Positions 8,494 to 17,533 of a stretch of 64,000 nt of DNA are shown piece after piece. Source of the DNA: Labedella gwakjiensis (GTDB taxonomy: Bacteria > Actinomycetota > Actinomycetes > Actinomycetales > Microbacteriaceae); the NCBI RefSeq assembly GCF_003014675.1, contig NZ_PYAU01000001.1, positions 2,294,001-2,358,000 on the forward strand, read 5' to 3'. The stretch's first letter is position 1. Each line of letters opens with the position of its first letter. The notes under the pieces are model-generated. The model had not been told where the DNA came from, searched no databases, and saw nothing but the letters and a program-made list of their open reading frames with translations. The translations under genes were made by a program, and so were the position numbers.

Positions 8494-9809
8494 GCCGGCT
8501 GCAGCACTTCGGCTGGTTCCTCTCCCGCGGCTTCGGGCCGCACGGCTGGGGCCACCCGTACCTCGACTGGGATTACCGCTGGGAGCGGCCCTACCTCTAC
8601 CAGCAGTCCATCCGCACACTCGAACAGGCGGGGCTGGATCTGCTGATCGCCGAGGACGCGCTCTCGCTCGGCAATCCGGAGACGATCGATCTGCGCATCC
8701 GCGGGGCCTACGGCGGACCGAAGCACGATCCCCTCATGCTCGCGCCGTTCCTCTTCGCGGCGACGTCGCACATCGGGATCGCGCCCACCGTGAACGCCGG
8801 CGCCTATCCGCCCTACCTCGCGGCGCGCCAGTTCGCCACGCTTCACCACCTGAGCGGGCACCGGTTGGGCATCAACGTGGTGACCGACACGGGCAGCGCA
8901 CGGCACTTCGGCGTCGAGTCGCTCGGCCACGACGCCGCCTACGCGCGCGCCGACGAGTGGACCACGGGCGTGCGCCGGTTGTGGGACAGCTGGGGCGATG
9001 GCGCCCTCGTCGCTGACCGCGCGACCGGCTACTACGCCGACGCGTCGAAGCTCGAGGCCGTGCAGCACCGCGGCGAGTACTTCTCATTCGACGGGCCGCT
9101 CAACGCGCTGCCGTTCACCGAGGGCGCTCCCGCGATCGTGTCACCGGGTGGTTCACCGCGCGGCTTCGCCTTCGCCGGCACCCACTCCGACGTGCAGCTC
9201 GCGCTCGCGCCGCTGTCCGTGCAGGGTGTGCGCGACTACCGGGCGCGTGTGCACGAGGCCACGATCGCGGCCGGTCGTGCACCGAGCGACATCAAAATCC
9301 TGCTCGTGTTCAAGCCGATCATCGCGGCGAGCCCGGATGAGGCCGACCGGATCGTGGAGGCCTCGCAGCACCCGAGCGACGCCGACCTCCTCGTGATCGC
9401 TGCGGGGCTGTCGAGCGACCTCGAGACCGACCTCACCGGCCTCGACCTCGACGCCCCGATCGACGAATCGATCTTCGGCGACCACGTCTCGCGCGGCACG
9501 ATCGCGGGGCTCCGCGGGGATGCGACGAGCTTCGCGGACGTGACCCTGCGGCAGCTCCTCGAGCGGAAGGCGCGGCTCGGCCGCATCACCGACCGCGCGG
9601 GCTTCGTCGGCACGGCGGAGGAGATCGCCGACTTCATCGAGGAGCTCGGTGCGGAGGCCGACAACGACGGCTTCATCTTCTCCGGCGACCTCCACCCTGT
9701 GACGGTGCACCGCATGCTCGGGGAGCTCGCGCCCATCCTGCGCCGACGTGGCCTGCTCCGGCGCGAGTTCGGCGACGGCGGCATCCGCGCCAACCTCAAC
9801 GACTTCTAG
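8490..9809 (+). CDS. LLM-class flavin-dependent monooxygenase (NtaA/SnaA/DszA-like)
   Basis: A 439-residue TIM-barrel flavin monooxygenase of the nitrilotriacetate/alkanesulfonate/dibenzothiophene-sulfone group. The start is FGWFLSRGFGPHGWGHPYLDWDY; family marks include TVNAGAYPPYLAARQFATLHHLSGHRLG and the INVVTDTG loop. These enzymes use FMNH2 from a separate reductase and O2 to split C-S or C-N bonds; no reductase gene is next to it here. ATG 8490 overlaps the stop of the PLP enzyme gene by 4 bp. The pairing with a homocysteine-forming enzyme supports a role in sulfur scavenging, but the substrate is an inference. Confidence 0.88.
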   Translation: MSRLQHFGWFLSRGFGPHGWGHPYLDWDYRWERPYLYQQSIRTLEQAGLDLLIAEDALSLGNPETIDLRIRGAYGGPKHDPLMLAPFLFAATSHIGIAPTVNAGAYPPYLAARQFATLHHLSGHRLGINVVTDTGSARHFGVESLGHDAAYARADEWTTGVRRLWDSWGDGALVADRATGYYADASKLEAVQHRGEYFSFDGPLNALPFTEGAPAIVSPGGSPRGFAFAGTHSDVQLALAPLSVQGVRDYRARVHEATIAAGRAPSDIKILLVFKPIIAASPDEADRIVEASQHPSDADLLVIAAGLSSDLETDLTGLDLDAPIDESIFGDHVSRGTIAGLRGDATSFADVTLRQLLERKARLGRITDRAGFVGTAEEIADFIEELGAEADNDGFIFSGDLHPVTVHRMLGELAPILRRRGLLRREFGDGGIRANLNDF

Positions 9810-9888
9810 GACCTCGCCCGTCTCGCGGATGGTCGACGTGTCGATGCGTGCCGCGGTGCGCGCGAAGACGGGCGCGATAATGAACCCC

Positions 9889-10191
9889 ATGAGCGCACCC
9901 CCGAACTGGTATCCCGACCCGTCGTCCGACGGACTGGTCCGATGGTGGGACGGCGGGCGATGGACGGAGCATACCCAGCAGGCGCGGCCCGTCGTGCACA
10001 CTGCCCCGCGGCCCAACGGGAACAGCTACGCTGCGGCGTGGTGGATCGGCGGCATCGCGTTCGCGCTTCTCGTGCTCGCCGGCGCCGTTCTGCTCTTCAC
10101 CATCGTCACTGCCATCGTTCCGCTGGGGAGCGACTTCTTCGAGACCTGGCAGGGTGTCTACTGCGGTGAGACGCAGCAGTGCGACGGGTGA
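9889..10191 (+). CDS. small DUF2510-type membrane protein
   Basis: A protein of about 100 residues. The N-terminus carries the DUF2510-like pattern (NWYPDPSSDGLVRWWDGGRWTEH), a short Trp-rich motif common at the cytoplasmic end of actinobacterial membrane proteins. A single transmembrane helix (about residues 45-70) follows, then a short tail with two cysteines (YCGETQQC), perhaps forming a disulfide outside the cell. Two in-frame ATGs compete: 9880 (MNPMSAPP) and 9889 (MSAPP); the second is used because the family starts there. The function is unknown. It is convergent with the MFS gene. Confidence 0.75.
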   Translation: MSAPPNWYPDPSSDGLVRWWDGGRWTEHTQQARPVVHTAPRPNGNSYAAAWWIGGIAFALLVLAGAVLLFTIVTAIVPLGSDFFETWQGVYCGETQQCDG

Positions 10192-10215
10192 ATCGCGACT
10201 GAACGCGTGAGCGCC

Positions 10216-11700
10216 TCAGGCGCGCGCCTTGTCCGCCTTCGCCTTGGCTTTCGCCTTGTCGGAGTCGGCGAAGAGCGTCTCCGCCTGCTCGAGCTCCATG
10301 CCGTTCGTCTCCGGGATCTTCTTCCACACGTAGAGGAACGACAGGAGCGCGAGGGCTGCGTACATGCCGTAGGTGAACGTGAGAGAGAACTCGGAGAGCG
10401 GCGGGAACGTCACCGTCACGAGGAAGTTCGCGATCCACTGCGCGCCGGCCGCCACACCGAGGGCCTTCGCGCGGATGCGCGACGGGAAGATCTCGCCGAG
10501 CAGCACCCAGACGAGCGGACCCCACGACGCGCCGAAGCCGACGACGAAGAGGTTGGCGGCCACGAGGGCGACGGGGCCCCACACGCCGGGCAGCGACACG
10601 TCGTCGCCGGATCCCTGGGCGAAGGAGAACGACAGGGCCATGGCCCCGAGCGACAGCGTCATGAGGAGCGAACCGCTGAGGAGGATCGGCTTCCGTCCCA
10701 CGCGGTCGACCAGCACGATCGCGACGATCGTCACGAGCACGTTCGTCACGGACGTGATCACGCTCACGAGCAGCGAGTCGGACTCGCTGAAGCCCACGGC
10801 CTTCCAGAGGCTCGTGGAGTAGTAGAAGATCACGTTGATGCCGACGAACTGCTGGAATACGGAGAGGATGATGCCCACCCAGACGATGGGGTGGAGGCCG
10901 AACGCCTTGCCGCGCAGCGAGGCGTTGGCGTTCTTCTTGTCCTCGTCGATCGCGGTCTGGATGTCGCGCACCGCGCGGTCGAGGTCGTCCTTCGGCACCA
11001 GTCGGGCGAAGATCTTCTGCGCCTCCTCCTTCCGACCACGTGTGAGCAGATAGCGCGGCGACTCGGGCATCGTGAACGCGAGGATGCCGTAGACGGCGGC
11101 CGGCACGACGCCGACGAGGAACATCCAGCGCCACGCCTCGAGGCCGAGTGCGAACTGGGCGGACGCGCCGCCCGCGACGTTGGCGAGCACCGCGTCGCTG
11201 AGCAGGGCCGCGAAGATACCGAGGGTGATCGCGAGCTGCTGGAGCGAGGCGAGGCTTCCGCGGATCTGGCGAGGCGCGATCTCCGCGATGTACGCGGGGG
11301 CGACGACGGACGCGATACCGATGCCGATTCCACCGATGATGCGCCAGACCACGAGGTCCCACGGGCTGAAGGTGAGGGCGGAACCGACGGAGCTCGCGAA
11401 GAACATCACGGCACCGATCATCATGACCCGCAGGCGACCCCAGCGGTCGGAGAGGTTTCCGGCCACGACGGCGCCGAGCGCACAGCCGAGGAGCGCGACC
11501 GCGACGATGAAGCCGGTGAGCGCGGCGCCGAGCTCGAAGTTCGCGTCGATCGCATCGACGGCGCCGTTGATGACGGACGAGTCGAAGCCGAACAGGAATC
11601 CACCTACCGCAGCGGCGATCGAGAGCGCGACCGCTCGTCGACCGTATGGCGTCTTGACGGTGTAGCGGGTGTCGTCTGGGGCCTTGCTCTGCTCAGTCAC
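10216..11700 (-). CDS. MFS sugar porter (sugar:H+ symporter)
   Basis: A 494-residue, 12-helix transporter of the sugar porter subfamily. Marks are GFLFGFDSSVINGA in helix 1, DRWGRLRVM after helix 2, PESPRYLL before the central loop, QQFVGINVIFYYS in helix 7, DRVGRKP after helix 8 and PETNG after helix 12. The C-terminal tail ends in a Lys/Ala-rich run (DKAKAKAKADKARA). Relatives carry glucose, xylose, galactose or inositol with a proton; the substrate cannot be fixed here. The start is GTG at 11700. It is divergent from the MerR-family gene with 113 bp between them. Confidence 0.92.
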   Translation of the reverse strand: MTEQSKAPDDTRYTVKTPYGRRAVALSIAAAVGGFLFGFDSSVINGAVDAIDANFELGAALTGFIVAVALLGCALGAVVAGNLSDRWGRLRVMMIGAVMFFASSVGSALTFSPWDLVVWRIIGGIGIGIASVVAPAYIAEIAPRQIRGSLASLQQLAITLGIFAALLSDAVLANVAGGASAQFALGLEAWRWMFLVGVVPAAVYGILAFTMPESPRYLLTRGRKEEAQKIFARLVPKDDLDRAVRDIQTAIDEDKKNANASLRGKAFGLHPIVWVGIILSVFQQFVGINVIFYYSTSLWKAVGFSESDSLLVSVITSVTNVLVTIVAIVLVDRVGRKPILLSGSLLMTLSLGAMALSFSFAQGSGDDVSLPGVWGPVALVAANLFVVGFGASWGPLVWVLLGEIFPSRIRAKALGVAAGAQWIANFLVTVTFPPLSEFSLTFTYGMYAALALLSFLYVWKKIPETNGMELEQAETLFADSDKAKAKAKADKARA

Positions 11701-11813
11701 TCGAACACGCTAGTACCGCGTTCGCCGAAGGTCGCGAGGGTGGACAGGCGAGTTGCGGAGGAGTACGCCGCCGGTTGGGTCGTGGTCAGCGCGCCATCGA
11801 CGAGAATGGGCAC

Positions 11814-12635
11814 GTGACAGCCCGGATGACGATCGGCGATTTCTCTCGCGCGACGAGACTCACGGCCAAGGCTCTTCGCTTCTACCACCGCGAGGGCATC
11901 CTCGTCCCGGCATCGATCGATCCCGACAGCGGATACCGTCTGTACGCACCGGAGCAGATCGCCGACGCCCAGGTGGTCCGACGGCTCCGCTCGCTCGACA
12001 TCCCCGTCGGCACCGTCCGCGAGGTCCTCGACGCCCCCGACCTGGCGACGCGGACGGACCGCGTCTCCGAGCACCTGGCGCGGCTCGAGTCGCAGCTCGA
12101 GAAGACGCGGTCGGCTGTCGCCATGCTGAAGGGTCTCGTCGCCGAGGCGCCGCTCCGGCCGGGTATCCTCCACCGCAGCGTGCCGGCGACACCGGCCGTC
12201 GTCATCCGCGAGACCATCGACCTCGCCGACCTCGGTCCCTGGTACGACGATGCGCGGGCGGAGCTGCGTGGGCTTCTCTCCAAGCGGGGCGTGCGCCCGT
12301 CCGGTCCGCTCGGCGGGCTGTGGTCGACCGCGCTGTTCCTCGATGAACGGGGGAAGGCCGCTCTGTTCCTCCCCGTGACCTCGATCGAGGGGTTCGGCGC
12401 GCTCCCCGGTCGGGCCACGGCAGAGGTGCTTCCGGCCGTCGACCTCGCGGTCGCCGTGCACCGCGGCACGGATGACGGCATCGACGGGACGTACGGGGCG
12501 CTCGGTGCCTATGTCGCCGAGCACGAACTCGGGGTGGATGGCCCGATCAGGGAGTCGTACGTAGAGGAGTCGACCGGCGAATCACCGGAGCTCGTCACCG
12601 AGATCGGGTGGCCGATCTTCCGCGTCGCCCGCTGA
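11814..12635 (+). CDS. MerR family regulator with GyrI-like effector domain
   Basis: About 273 residues. The N-terminal MerR winged-helix (residues about 5-75) opens with MTIGDFSRATRLTAKALRFYH and contains DSGYRLYAPEQI. A helical dimerisation segment follows (about 80-115), and then a GyrI/AraC-effector-like domain (about 125-270; PAVVIRETIDLADLGPWYDDA). This BltR/BmrR-type layout usually senses small hydrophobic ligands. GTG 11814 is used; ATG 11826 is an equally good start, and neither has a clear Shine-Dalgarno site. It is divergent from the sugar porter gene, which it may regulate, although regulators with this architecture more often control drug exporters. Confidence 0.85.
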   Translation: MTARMTIGDFSRATRLTAKALRFYHREGILVPASIDPDSGYRLYAPEQIADAQVVRRLRSLDIPVGTVREVLDAPDLATRTDRVSEHLARLESQLEKTRSAVAMLKGLVAEAPLRPGILHRSVPATPAVVIRETIDLADLGPWYDDARAELRGLLSKRGVRPSGPLGGLWSTALFLDERGKAALFLPVTSIEGFGALPGRATAEVLPAVDLAVAVHRGTDDGIDGTYGALGAYVAEHELGVDGPIRESYVEESTGESPELVTEIGWPIFRVAR

Positions 12636-12682
12636 GCCGCTCCGCTTGACCTTGCCCCAAGGGGAAGGGGGAGCGTGGGGTC

Positions 12683-13021
12683 ATGACAACCACAACACAC
12701 CTGTCCCCGTCCGTCTCCTCCTACCTCCACCTCGCCTCGGCCGACGACAAGACCCCGGCGGCCGAGCTCTTCACCGTCGACGCCGTCGTGCGTGACAACG
12801 ACGATGTCCGTACCGGTCGCGATGCGATCCGCGCGTGGCTCGCCGGATCTGCGAGCGAGTACACCTACACGTCCACGTTGCTGACGGCCGAGGAGTCCGA
12901 CGGCGTCGCGCGCCTCTCGATGCTCCTCGAGGGCGACTTCCCCGGCGGTCGCGTGACCCTGAACTACCGGTTCGAGCTCGACGCCGACGGACTCATCGGG
13001 GCGCTCACCATCAGCGTCTGA
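12683..13021 (+). CDS. NTF2/SnoaL-like protein
   Basis: A 112-residue cone-shaped alpha+beta-barrel protein of the SnoaL-like nuclear-transport-factor-2 superfamily: helix at 5-25 (VSSYLHLASADDKTPAAELF), then TVDAVVRDNDDVRTGRDAIRAWLA, then four beta strands ending LIGALTISV. The fold can host isomerases, hydrolases or simple ligand binding; the role is unknown. The start ATG 12683 follows GGGGAGCG. It lies 47 bp after the MerR-family gene and is convergent with the SDR gene. The following SDR and MmyB-type regulator form a combination often seen around such proteins in actinobacteria. Confidence 0.8.
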   Translation: MTTTTHLSPSVSSYLHLASADDKTPAAELFTVDAVVRDNDDVRTGRDAIRAWLAGSASEYTYTSTLLTAEESDGVARLSMLLEGDFPGGRVTLNYRFELDADGLIGALTISV

Positions 13022-13055
13022 TCCTCAGCGGCTGCAGAGCGCCGGCCCGGCTCGC

Positions 13056-13910
13056 CTAGCTGCTGTAGTCGGTGGACACGGCCAGCTCATGCCCCGCCTC
13101 GATGTCGGCCGCGAGTGCCTCGACCTTCGACGACGCGAGCTGCGACGAGTCGGAACCGAGCTGCTGGCGAAGCGGACCGTCGCCCTTCTCGGCGATGGCG
13201 ATGATCGCCGCCGCAGCCCTGCGCGGGTCGCCGGGCTGGGTGCCGGGCATCGCGAGGTGCGCCTCGACCATGTCCCGGATACCCGGGTACGCATCCGTCG
13301 TGGTGGACGGGAGGGCGAGCGACTCGCTCGTGAGGAAGTCGGTGTCGAAGTAGCCGGGCTCCACGATGGTGGCGGCGATGCCGTGGTCGGCGACCTCGGC
13401 CGCGAGAGACTCCGTGAGTCCCTCGACGGCGTACTTGGCTGCGCAATAGAGCCCCCACCCGGGGAAGGAGAGCAGTCCGAGGATGGACGAGACGTTGATC
13501 ACGTGGCCGGAACGTGCGGCACGCATCGTGGGGAGAACGGCTCGGAGCACGTTCCACGTCCCGTTCACCTGCACATCGAACATCGCGCGCACGTCGGCGT
13601 CGGTCGTCTCCTCGACCGCCGCGAGGTAGCCGTACCCCGCGTTGTTGACGACGACATCGATGCCGCCAAAGCGCTCGACGGTGTCATCGATGGCACGCGA
13701 GACCGCCGCCTCGTCGGTGAGCTGCACCTCGAGCGGGAGCAGGTTGGTGGTGTCGACACCGTCGAGTGCCCGGAGCAGCCGGTCGGTAGACCGGGTCGTC
13801 GCGGCGACACGGTGTCCACGGGTGAGGAGCTCGATCACGAGACTGCGCCCGAGTCCACGGGAGGTGCCCGTGACGAACCAGGTGGCTGGACGGTCGGTGG
13901 GGTATGTCAT
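13056..13910 (-). CDS. SDR family oxidoreductase
   Basis: A 284-residue classical short-chain dehydrogenase/reductase. The cofactor motif TGTSRGLG is at residues 14-21 and the NNAG motif at 89-92. The catalytic residues are Ser141/Ser142, Tyr155 and Lys159 (YCAAK), and EPGYFDTDFL is the usual substrate-loop region. An arginine at the cofactor loop (TTRSTDRL) hints at NADP(H) preference. The frame is open upstream, but the family begins at ATG 13910. It diverges from the MmyB-type regulator gene with 132 bp between starts, which makes it the likely target of that regulator. Confidence 0.9.
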   Translation of the reverse strand: MTYPTDRPATWFVTGTSRGLGRSLVIELLTRGHRVAATTRSTDRLLRALDGVDTTNLLPLEVQLTDEAAVSRAIDDTVERFGGIDVVVNNAGYGYLAAVEETTDADVRAMFDVQVNGTWNVLRAVLPTMRAARSGHVINVSSILGLLSFPGWGLYCAAKYAVEGLTESLAAEVADHGIAATIVEPGYFDTDFLTSESLALPSTTTDAYPGIRDMVEAHLAMPGTQPGDPRRAAAAIIAIAEKGDGPLRQQLGSDSSQLASSKVEALAADIEAGHELAVSTDYSS

Positions 13911-14042
13911 GGTCTGGATCCTTTCGTCGGTGAATCCAGCCTGCGGCCGAGCGGCCAGCCGGTCAGGGTCATATCCAGCCCTCGTCCGCCTAGGACGGAG
14001 AGACCCAGGCGGCAGGGGGCGCCGCCGCGCGAGAATGGCGGG

Positions 14043-14969
14043 ATGATCGAGCGGAATCAGGAACTCGCCGACTTCCTCCGTCGGGCTCGCAGTCAGGTCG
14101 ACCCGGGTCGCACCGGCCTGCCGGCCGACGGCCGCGTGCGCCGTGTACCCGGGCTGCGGCGGGAGGAGGTGGCGATGCTCGCCCAGGTATCTGCCGACTA
14201 CTACACGCGCCTGGAGCAGGGTCGTCCGATCAGCCCGTCGCCGTCGATCGTCGACGCGATCGCTCGCGCGCTCGATCTCGACGAGGCCGGGCGGAAGCAC
14301 CTCCGGGACCTCATCGGCGCGGAACGGAGCGTCCGACGCTCACGACGTCCGACGTCCGTGCAACGTCCGCGCCACGGCCTCCTGCAGCTGCTCGACTCCC
14401 TCGACGGCGTGCCCGCGCTCCTCCTCGGACGTCGCACCGACGTGCTCGCAACGAACGCCCTCGGCCGCGCCCTCCTCGCCGACTTCGACGCGATGCCCGC
14501 GAAGGACCGCAACTACGCCCGATGGATGTTCCTCGCCGACGACGCCAGGGAACTCCTGGTCGACTGGGACCTGCAGGCGCGGGCCGTTGTCGAGAACCTG
14601 CGCCTCGACGTCGGACGCGATCCGCACGACCCGGCCACGGAGGCCCTGATCGGCCAGCTCACCATCGCGAGTCCGGAGTTCGCCGCCTGGTGGCGCGAGC
14701 ACCGGGTTTTCGAGCGGACCTACGGCGACAAGCGCTTCCGCCATCCGGTGGTGGGGGAGCTCACCCTGCACTACGAATCGCTCACGCTGCCGGGCGACGC
14801 GGAGCAGACGCTCTTCCTCTACACGGCGGAGGTGGGAACGGCGCACCGCGACGCCCTCGACCTGCTGGCGAGCTGGGCGCTCTCCGCGTCGGGCCGCGCG
14901 CGTCGGACGCCGTCTGCCCAGGAGGGGACGGCGTCCATTCCGCTCGGCCCGGCGACGCGGGACCGCTAG
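14043..14969 (+). CDS. XRE family regulator with MmyB-like ligand-binding domain
   Basis: A 308-residue transcription factor. The N-terminal helix-turn-helix (residues about 5-80: LADFLRRAR, then RREEVAMLAQVSADYYTRLEQG) is followed by an MmyB-type PAS-like domain (about 105-290), with the usual LLLGRRTDVLATNALGRALLADF, RNYARWMFLADDAR and FAAWWREHRV segments. In actinobacteria these regulators commonly repress a divergently encoded oxidoreductase, and here the divergent neighbour is an SDR. It ends 10 bp before the 3' end of convergent purL, with no visible terminator between. Confidence 0.9.
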   Translation: MIERNQELADFLRRARSQVDPGRTGLPADGRVRRVPGLRREEVAMLAQVSADYYTRLEQGRPISPSPSIVDAIARALDLDEAGRKHLRDLIGAERSVRRSRRPTSVQRPRHGLLQLLDSLDGVPALLLGRRTDVLATNALGRALLADFDAMPAKDRNYARWMFLADDARELLVDWDLQARAVVENLRLDVGRDPHDPATEALIGQLTIASPEFAAWWREHRVFERTYGDKRFRHPVVGELTLHYESLTLPGDAEQTLFLYTAEVGTAHRDALDLLASWALSASGRARRTPSAQEGTASIPLGPATRDR

Positions 14970-14979
14970 CGCGGAGCGC

Positions 14980-17286
14980 TCAGACCGCGGCGCCGCCGAA
15001 ATGAGCGGGGAGCGTCGCCTCGGAGCGGGCGCGCAGGTCACTCGCCTCGATCGTGAAGACGTCCTGGACCTCGAGCGCCGTCCCGTCGGTCACGCCGATG
15101 CGGAGCACCGGGTAGCCACGCACGTCGCACAGCGCCTGGAAGCGCACGTCGTCCTCACGCGGGACGGAGACGATGACGCGACCCGTGGACTCCGAGAACA
15201 GCGCGGTCGTGAGGTCCACGCCGTCGCGCTGCATGATCTCGCCGAGCCACACGCGGGCACCCACGCCGAAGCGCATGACGCTCTCGGCCACGGCCTGCGC
15301 GAGCCCGCCGTCCGAGAGGTCGTGGGCTGAGGCGAGGAGCGACTGCTGCGAGGCGGCGTGCAGGAGGCCGGCGAGCTGCTTCTCCGCCGCGAGGTCGACG
15401 GCCGGCGGGCGACCGCCGAGGTGGCCGTGCACCGTGGCGGCCCACGCGGATCCGTCGAGCTCCTCCGCCGTGGTGCCGAGGAGGTAGATGTTGTGGCCCT
15501 CGTCCTGCCATCCGGACGGGACGCGGCGTGCGACGTCGTCGATCACGCCGAGCACGCCGACGACGGGGGTCGGGAAGATGGGGGTGTCACCCGTCTGGTT
15601 GTAGAACGACACGTTGCCGCCCGTCACGGGGATGCCGAGCTCGAGACAGGCGTCCGAGAGTCCCTCGACGGCCTGCGAGAACTGCCACATCACCTCGGGG
15701 TTCTCCGGGCTTCCGAAGTTGAGGCAGTCGGTGACGGCGGCGGGAACCGCGCCAGAGACGGCCACGTTGCGGTACGCCTCGGCCAGGGCGAGCTTCGCGC
15801 CCTGGCTCGGGTCGAGCTGGCAGTAGCGGCCGTTCGCGTCGGTGGCGATCGCGAAGCCGAGACCGGACTCCTCGTCGACGCGGATCATGCCGCCGTCGTC
15901 GGGGAAGCTGAGCGCCGTGTTGCCGAGCACGTAGTAGTCGTACTGGTCGGTGATCCAGTTCTTCGACGCGAGGTTCGGCGACGCGACGAGAGCGAGGAAC
16001 TGCGACAGGACCTCGTCGGTGCCGTCCGGGCGGGCGAGACCTGCGGTCGTGTCGGCGTTGAGCGCGTCGATCCACGTGGGGTACGCGACGGGGCGCTCGT
16101 AGACGGGGCCGTCGACGGCGACCGTGCGCGGGTCGACGTTCACGATCTCCTCGCCGTGCCAGTCGATCACGAGGCGGCCGGTGTCGGTGACCTCGCCGAG
16201 CACGCTCGTCTCCACGTCCCACTTCGCAGTGACGGCGAGGAACGCGTCGAGCTTGTCGGGCTCGACGACCGCCATCATGCGCTCCTGCGACTCCGACATG
16301 AGGATCTCCTCCGGCGTGAGCGAGGGGTCGCGCAGCAGCACGTGCGAGAGCTCCACGTGCATGCCGCCGTCGCCGTTCGAGGCGAGCTCGCTCGTGGCGC
16401 ACGAAATCCCGGCTGCGCCGAGGTCCTGGATGCCCTGCACGAGGTCGTCGCGGTACAGCTCGAGGCAGCACTCGATGAGCACCTTCTCGGCGAAGGGGTC
16501 GCCGACCTGCACGGCCGGACGCTTCGTCGGCCCCGTGCTGTCGAACGAGTCGGAGGCGAGGATCGACGCACCGCCGATGCCATCAGCGCCGGTGCGTGCG
16601 CCGAAGAGCACGACCTTGTTGCCGGCACCGGTGGCGTTCGCGAGGTGCAGGTCCTCGTGGCGGAGAACGCCGACGGAGAGCGCGTTGACGAGCGGGTTGC
16701 CCTGGTACACCGGGTCGAAGTAGGTCTCGCCGCCGATGTTCGGGAGCCCCAGGCAGTTCCCGTAGAAGGAGATGCCCGACGTCACTCCGTGCACGACGCG
16801 CGCTGTGTCGGGGTCGTCGATCTTGCCGAAGCGCAGCTGGTCCATGACGGCCACGGGGCGGGCGCCCATCGAGATGATGTCGCGAACGATGCCGCCTACG
16901 CCGGTCGCGGCTCCCTGGAACGGCTCGATGTAGGAGGGGTGGTTGTGGCTCTCCACCTTGAAGGTGACGGCCCAGCCCTCGCCGATGTCGACGACGCCGG
17001 CGTTCTCGCCCATGCCCACCATGAGGTTCTTCGTCATCTCCGGCGTGACCTTCTGGCCGAACTGGCGGAGGTAGATCTTGCTGGACTTGTAGGAGCAGTG
17101 CTCACTCCACATGACCGAGTACATGGCGAGCTCGCCCGAGGTGGGGCGACGTCCGAGGATCTCACCGATGCGGGCGTACTCGTCGGGCTTGAGGCCGAGG
17201 GCCGCGTAGGGCTGCTCCTTCTCCGGCGTGGCTTTCGCGTTCTCGACGGTGTCGGCGACGGCGGTGGGGGACGCGGGGGTGCTCAC
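14980..17286 (-). CDS. purL: phosphoribosylformylglycinamidine synthase subunit PurL
   Basis: The large synthetase subunit (768 residues) of the three-protein FGAM synthase, which turns FGAR, glutamine and ATP into FGAM in step 4 of purine synthesis. Family marks include [17 protein letters not shown] near residue 65, [12 protein letters not shown] and [14 protein letters not shown] in the first half, and [11 protein letters not shown] in the second; the length matches the small PurL type. It needs PurS and PurQ, whose genes are about 5 kb away rather than adjacent. The start is GTG 17286, with GAGGAG 11 nt upstream. A promoter candidate lies at 17362-17389. Confidence 0.97.
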   Translation of the reverse strand: MSTPASPTAVADTVENAKATPEKEQPYAALGLKPDEYARIGEILGRRPTSGELAMYSVMWSEHCSYKSSKIYLRQFGQKVTPEMTKNLMVGMGENAGVVDIGEGWAVTFKVESHNHPSYIEPFQGAATGVGGIVRDIISMGARPVAVMDQLRFGKIDDPDTARVVHGVTSGISFYGNCLGLPNIGGETYFDPVYQGNPLVNALSVGVLRHEDLHLANATGAGNKVVLFGARTGADGIGGASILASDSFDSTGPTKRPAVQVGDPFAEKVLIECCLELYRDDLVQGIQDLGAAGISCATSELASNGDGGMHVELSHVLLRDPSLTPEEILMSESQERMMAVVEPDKLDAFLAVTAKWDVETSVLGEVTDTGRLVIDWHGEEIVNVDPRTVAVDGPVYERPVAYPTWIDALNADTTAGLARPDGTDEVLSQFLALVASPNLASKNWITDQYDYYVLGNTALSFPDDGGMIRVDEESGLGFAIATDANGRYCQLDPSQGAKLALAEAYRNVAVSGAVPAAVTDCLNFGSPENPEVMWQFSQAVEGLSDACLELGIPVTGGNVSFYNQTGDTPIFPTPVVGVLGVIDDVARRVPSGWQDEGHNIYLLGTTAEELDGSAWAATVHGHLGGRPPAVDLAAEKQLAGLLHAASQQSLLASAHDLSDGGLAQAVAESVMRFGVGARVWLGEIMQRDGVDLTTALFSESTGRVIVSVPREDDVRFQALCDVRGYPVLRIGVTDGTALEVQDVFTIEASDLRARSEATLPAHFGGAAV

Positions 17287-17361
17287 GGCGCTTGGGGCTC
17301 CTCGATACGGGCGGACATCGCGTGGAAGGGGATGGCGGTGCGGTGACGACGTGTCGACTCG

Positions 17362-17389
17362 ATCCTACCCGCGCCGGAGCGCTCGTTAA
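17362..17389 (-). promoter_or_regulatory. purL: candidate purL promoter
   Basis: On the minus strand there is TTAACG (17384-17389), a 16-bp spacer, then TAGGAT (17362-17367), a reasonable sigma-70 type pair about 75 bp upstream of the purL start. The -35 element lies at the end of the first 38-bp repeat copy, so the repeat may supply it. This is a visual match only. Confidence 0.4.
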
Positions 17390-17420
17390 CGGACGAAGCC
17401 CCTGCTGCCGGGGTTACCAG
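17383..17420. repeat. 38-bp direct repeat, copy 1
   Basis: Identical over 38 bp to 17460-17497, by hand alignment. It begins TCGTTAACGGACGAAG and ends GGGGTTACCAG. This copy contains only the left arm and loop of the hairpin that copy 2 completes. It lies between the HesB-like gene and purL. Confidence 0.9.
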
Positions 17421-17459
17421 GCGACCATGTGTGTGGCTTCGGTGTCTTGCCGGTGCTCG

Positions 17460-17497
17460 TCGTTAACGGACGAAGCCCCTGCTGCCGGGGTTACCAG
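17460..17497. repeat. 38-bp direct repeat, copy 2
   Basis: The second perfect copy; the two copies begin 77 bp apart. Here the repeat is followed by the complementary arm at 17499-17513, so that it forms the terminator of the HesB-like gene. Confidence 0.9.
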
Positions 17498-17513
17498 TAG
17501 CAGGGGCTTCGTC
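17469..17513 (-). terminator. hairpin terminator after HesB-like gene
   Basis: A perfect 15-bp stem (GACGAAGCCCCTGCT at 17469-17483 pairs with 17499-17513) with a 15-nt loop. It lies 21 bp beyond the stop of the HesB-like gene. There is no long U-run; the minus strand continues with CGTTAACGA. Confidence 0.8.
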
Positions 17514-17533
17514 TCTCCGACTGAGGTGTGACG

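Noticed and set aside
15358-17346. 662-codon plus-strand frame opposite purL
   Set aside because: Shadow of purL, which has all family motifs.
17383-17497. CRISPR-like direct repeats
   Set aside because: Only two copies, the interval is not followed by further repeats, and copy 2 is part of a terminator stem; no cas genes.
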